Below are positions 5,901-7,217 of a DNA stretch of 7,217 nucleotides, one piece after another. How positions within the stretch are numbered: the first letter of the stretch is position 1; the number at the start of each line of letters is the position of its first letter. The position numbers and the translations under genes were made by a program. The notes beneath the pieces were generated by a model that saw only the letters and a program-made list of their open reading frames with translations, did no database searches and was not told the origin of the DNA. The stretch is taken from assembly GCA_011523195.1 (NCBI GenBank), contig WTHH01000009.1:1-7217 (forward strand), read 5' to 3'. The stretch is from Verrucomicrobiales bacterium. Its GTDB lineage: Bacteria > Verrucomicrobiota > Verrucomicrobiia > Limisphaerales > UBA1096.

Positions 5901-7217
5901 TTTGATGATGCTTCGCCCCGCTTGGCCAAGCGCGTCACGGATGAACACCCGCGCGTGCGACTGGCCGCGCTTCGGTCGATTACGAACAAAAAAACCAAGT
6001 CCGAAGACATGGTGAAGGCGGCCCTGAGCGTGTTCGAAAAACCGACCGACAATTACCTGGAGTACGGCGCCTGGCTCAGCATGAACGAAATCGAGGAACC
6101 GTGGCTAGACATGGTTCGCGAAGGAAAGTGGACCGCCGATGGCAACGAGAAACAATTGGAGTTCGCGCTAAAGACGGTTGACTCCGCCAAGGCCAGCGAA
6201 GTGCTGGGTGTGTTTCTCAAGGGTAAAACCATCCCGGAAGACGGTTCGTGGATCGAGATCATTGGCCGCGCCGGGACGAAGGCCGAGTTGCAGCAACTCC
6301 ACAATCAACTCACGGAAGGCAACCTCTCCGAGAAAGGGCAGGCTCGGACGTTGGCCGCACTGGGCAACGCATCTCGGTCGCGCAATCTGCGCCCCGACGT
6401 GGACCGGGCCGGCGTTGCCGAATTCATCAATAGCAAAAACAGCGAGGTGCAGGTGGCCGCGCTTGGCCTCGCGGGAACGTGGAAGGGGCTAGGTGCGAAG
6501 TTTGGCAACCTGGCCAAGCTGGCCGAGGCCGGACTCGCGGGCTTGACCTACGACACCGCCCATGGCGGCGCCGGCCTGACCAAGGTCGAGGAACGCATCT
6601 GGCGTGAGGAGTACGCCCACTTCCCCGACTGCAGCGGCGCCTACACGATCAGCCACGGCATGTGCCTGCCGATGATCAACGAGTTCGGCAGCGAAGAACA
6701 GAAGAAGCGGTTCATGCCGGCGATGATCAGTGGCGAGGACATGTGGTGCCAGATGTTCTCCGAACCCGGCGCCGGAAGCGACGTCGCCAGCCTCCAGACC
6801 AGGGCGATCAAGGACGGCGACCAGTGGATCATCAACGGTCAGAAGGTCTGGACCACGCTGGCTCACCATTCGAACTACGGCGTCCTGATCGCCCGCACCG
6901 ATCCCGAGGTGGTCAAGCACGCCGGCATCTCGATGTTCATCGTCGACATGCGGGACCCGGCGATCGAGATCCGCGCCATCCACCAGATCGACGGTGGCAT
7001 GCACTTCAACGAGATCTTCTTCACCGACCTGGCCATTCCGGCCGACTGGATCCTCGGTGAGTACAACGCGGGCTGGAAACAGGCCACCGCCATGCTGATG
7101 TACGAGCGGGTTGCGATCGGGACGGGCACCAAGAGCGGCATCACCACGCCGATGTTCAATCGCATCAAGCGCGAGGCGACCAAGCTCGGCACGATCCAGA
7201 ACCCGATCGTGCGGGAC
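2988..7217 (+). CDS. PVC-type SGNH/beta-propeller dehydrogenase/HEAT protein, fused in frame to a partial acyl-CoA dehydrogenase; open at window end
   Basis: The frame is open for 1410 codons with no stop before the window end. Residues 1-1180 follow the PVC 'membrane-bound dehydrogenase' architecture: signal peptide (1-23, MKPIRFLYFAVAISIAGQA core), Pro/Lys-rich linker (23-100), degenerate SGNH-like domain (about 105-310), an intermediate region (310-520), a sorbosone-dehydrogenase-like beta-propeller (about 520-875) and HEAT-like helices (about 876-1180). Such proteins are exported and normally end in a haem-binding CxxCH domain; none is found here. From about residue 1178 the sequence is acyl-CoA dehydrogenase. 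I regard residues 1-1180 as a genuine gene truncated by the junction, and the fusion as suspect. An in-frame ATG at 2979 (MLTMKP) is an alternative start; neither start has a Shine-Dalgarno. The gene probably shares an operon with the hydrolase upstream. Confidence 0.8.
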   Translation, partial: MKPIRFLYFAVAISIAGQALGQAPKPPVPKELPQPKQQAVSKPVPLNVAPKPTPPKAKPPASKPVPLGQATKPKTKPSRKPATSLKPRRTLKSFPRKQKKLNLIGGDQIMLVGDGLIEQMQKYGYLEYRLTVQNQGKSLHFRNIGWTGDTPAGIARDGLGTRQAGHEPANEGWLQLQKQIAEIKPSVAIIGYGMASSLDGSSLEKFKADYQALIAHIKSNAQKKNPLRLVFLAPISHEDLGGKLPDGEEHNIALEKYREVIGDLAAEHDAWFVDLYRFLKRRPGSSVPQLTRDGIHLNEYGYWTMAAATEFSVGYLSSTFRFGVLEDGKERDGGYGIKLSNISRSGDRFTLTGQMDALPPLFDGEKRTDAVLDRTSIGRIQVQGLSEDRFTLVADGKEVLTAPSTEWGNGAFIDAGPDIEIGKKIRKLIVDKNELYFHRSRPQNQAYLWGFRKHEQGNNFKEIPMFDPLIKEKEQEINGLNKTRSRKYEFMKTSKWEEIKPADEHEPTKEVAIEQKSFKPQPLPKFNLGDGLEIQLFAQNPHLAKPIQMNFDARGRLWVASSEVYPQILPGQMATDKVIILEDTNNDGQADKSTVFADNLLIPTGIEPGDGGVYVGQSTELLHLKDTDGDGKADESKVIAAGFGTEDTHHILHTLRWGFDGRLYFNQSIYIRTHMETPHEVLRLESGGVWRMRPETLKSEIFLRGFCNPWGHHYDTFGQSFVTDGAGGQGLSYAVPGAMYFTYARAPKLLESISPGRYPKFCGLELVRSEHFPDDWQGDAITCDFRAHRIVRFDISEKGSTYVTQEMPDVLRSPSVTFRPIDVKMGPDGALYIADWSNPIIQHGEVDFRDERRDHVHGRIWRVSYKGRPVVKKTDLTKLGTEALLAKLTSVNGFEREKSRRVLKERGEEKVLPALEKWVAGQTAEQALLEGLWIYQGLDVVNKPLLDKLLEAEDGRVRTAAVQVLNEWQSKFDDASPRLAKRVTDEHPRVRLAALRSITNKKTKSEDMVKAALSVFEKPTDNYLEYGAWLSMNEIEEPWLDMVREGKWTADGNEKQLEFALKTVDSAKASEVLGVFLKGKTIPEDGSWIEIIGRAGTKAELQQLHNQLTEGNLSEKGQARTLAALGNASRSRNLRPDVDRAGVAEFINSKNSEVQVAALGLAGTWKGLGAKFGNLAKLAEAGLAGLTYDTAHGGAGLTKVEERIWREEYAHFPDCSGAYTISHGMCLPMINEFGSEEQKKRFMPAMISGEDMWCQMFSEPGAGSDVASLQTRAIKDGDQWIINGQKVWTTLAHHSNYGVLIARTDPEVVKHAGISMFIVDMRDPAIEIRAIHQIDGGMHFNEIFFTDLAIPADWILGEYNAGWKQATAMLMYERVAIGTGTKSGITTPMFNRIKREATKLGTIQNPIVRD
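3043..3056. repeat. Iterated palindrome, copy 3 (16-bp perfect form)
   Basis: Perfect, and extended by one base each side to GCGCTTGGCCAAGCGC (3042-3057). It encodes ALGQA at the end of the signal peptide of the long protein. Confidence 0.9.
3057..3287 (+). other. Pro/Lys-rich low-complexity linker
   Basis: Residues 23-100 of the long protein contain 21 Pro and 17 Lys in 78 residues, with no hydrophobic core. SKPVPL occurs twice, at residues 41-46 and 62-67, 63 bp apart, suggesting an old duplication. The segment lies just after the predicted signal-peptide cleavage site and before the first folded domain, so it may span or bind the cell wall (inference). A perfect palindrome copy lies inside it at 3184-3197. 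Confidence 0.75.
3184..3197. repeat. Iterated palindrome, copy 4
   Basis: Perfect copy inside the Pro/Lys-rich linker, read in the same frame as copy 3 (PLGQA). Confidence 0.9.
3300..3917 (+). other. Degenerate SGNH hydrolase-like domain
   Basis: The order of SGNH blocks is recognisable: LVGDGLIEQM (residues 111-120), NIGWTGDTPAG (143-153), IIGYGMASSLDG (189-200) and LTRDGIHLNEYGY (290-302). Gly148 and the Asp293/His296 pair are kept. The block I nucleophile position is Gly115, not Ser, and the block III Asn is replaced (Ala195 region). Members of this PVC family that I know also lack the block I Ser (IGNTLAERM type), so the domain is probably a binding module rather than a hydrolase. Confidence 0.75.
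4545..5610 (+). other. Sorbosone/glucose-dehydrogenase-like beta-propeller domain
   Basis: Residues about 520-875 include LEIQLFAQNP, ARGRLWVASSEVYP, TGIEPGDGGVYVGQ, LRWGFDGRLYFNQS, GFCNPWGHHYD, IDVKMGPDGALYIADW and HGRIWRVSY. These are the repeating G-x-L/V-Y/W strands of soluble quinoprotein-type propellers, as in the PVC membrane-bound dehydrogenase family. Two calcium-loop-like motifs, DTNNDGQAD (583-591) and DTDGDGKAD (626-634), sit on adjacent blades. Activity and cofactor are unknown; the propeller is periplasmic by virtue of the signal peptide. Confidence 0.8.
5613..6527 (+). other. HEAT-like helical repeat region of the PVC protein
   Basis: Residues about 876-1180 are helical repeats such as RVRTAAVQVLNEW, HPRVRLAALRSI, LEYGAWLSMNEIEEPWL and EVQVAALGLAGTWK. 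In this family such repeats link the propeller to the C-terminal CxxCH cytochrome domain. Here the cytochrome domain is absent because the frame passes into acyl-CoA dehydrogenase sequence. Confidence 0.75.
5919..5932. repeat. Iterated palindrome, copy 5
   Basis: Perfect copy inside the HEAT-like region, read as RLAKR, a different frame from copies 3 and 4. Confidence 0.9.
6505..6545 (+). other. Chimeric junction between PVC gene and acyl-CoA dehydrogenase
   Basis: The protein reads GTWKGLGAKFGNLAKLAEAGLAGLTYDTAHGGAG across this stretch in two overlapping senses: ...LAGTWK...LAKLAEA is HEAT-like, while LAEAGLAGLTY...HGGAGL is the standard acyl-CoA dehydrogenase approach to the active site. 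The shared LAKLAEA segment, with the internal direct repeat CTGGCC (6512-6517 and 6521-6526), would allow a short-overlap join. G or C ends 33 of 44 codons at 5784-5915 but 38 of 40 codons at 6570-6689 (hand count). Confidence 0.75.
6528..7217 (+). CDS. Acyl-CoA dehydrogenase, internal fragment (partial at both ends)
   Basis: About 230 residues of a cytosolic FAD-dependent acyl-CoA dehydrogenase, the enzyme class that makes the alpha-beta double bond in acyl-CoA during beta-oxidation and related pathways. Visible are GLAGLTYDTAHGGAGL (residues 1182-1197), EYAHFPDCSGAYTISHGMCLP, the family signature MFSEPGAGSDVAS (1256-1268) with FAD/substrate contacts, WIINGQKVWTTLAHHSNYG in the middle beta-domain, and YERVAIGTG at the start of the C-terminal helical domain. 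The N-terminal helices (roughly the first 80-100 residues in the family) are missing, and the catalytic Glu region would lie beyond the window end. GC3 is much higher than in the preceding gene, recalling high-GC actinobacterial FadE-type proteins, but the source lineage is a guess. It shares the reading frame of the upstream PVC gene; I list it separately because it is probably from a different gene. Confidence 0.85.

Noticed and set aside
6489..7004. A 171-codon minus-strand open frame across the junction
   Set aside because: It is antisense to acyl-CoA dehydrogenase motifs; the Asp/Val/Leu/His-rich translation is typical of reverse-strand frames in high-GC genes.

Overview
The window looks like a chromosomal segment from a PVC-superphylum bacterium, most likely Verrucomicrobiota or Planctomycetota. 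The main reason is a secreted multidomain protein with the architecture of the 'Pirellula/Verrucomicrobium-type membrane-bound dehydrogenase' family. Moderately high GC, a lipoprotein/Tat-like signal sequence and the lack of clear Shine-Dalgarno sites are compatible with this. The assignment rests on protein families I recognise, not on a search.

Layout. The left third (1-2185) is read leftward: galE (UDP-glucose 4-epimerase), then a SIS-domain phosphosugar-binding protein 5 bp downstream, then after a 57-bp gap the 5' part of a MetE-like methionine synthase that leaves the window at base 1. A 91-bp divergent spacer (2186-2276) separates this from two rightward genes. The first is a 231-aa exported SGNH/GDSL hydrolase with all catalytic blocks intact. 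The second starts 15 bp after it and is a very long frame open from 2988 to the window end. It encodes a signal peptide, a Pro/Lys-rich linker, a degenerate SGNH-like domain, a sorbosone-dehydrogenase-like beta-propeller and a HEAT-like helical region.

Two things stand out. (1) Near 6505-6545 the long frame changes, without a stop or frame break, from the PVC protein into the middle of an acyl-CoA dehydrogenase. Third-position GC rises sharply at the same place. The haem-binding CxxCH domain expected in the PVC protein never appears, and the N-terminal helices of the acyl-CoA dehydrogenase are missing. A chimeric contig joined through microhomology is the most economical explanation; a real recombination or fusion is the alternative. 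(2) The perfect 14-bp palindrome CGCTTGGCCAAGCG occurs four times, with a fifth 13/14 copy and a sixth copy split by 8 bp. Copies lie both between and inside genes and are read in different frames. This resembles a highly iterated palindrome such as cyanobacterial HIP1, but with a sequence I do not recognise as described.

Functionally, the left operon pairs nucleotide-sugar metabolism with a sugar-phosphate-binding protein and methionine synthesis. The right genes encode envelope or periplasmic proteins probably used on carbohydrates or their esters. I see no RNA gene, CRISPR array, insertion sequence, defence system or phage gene.
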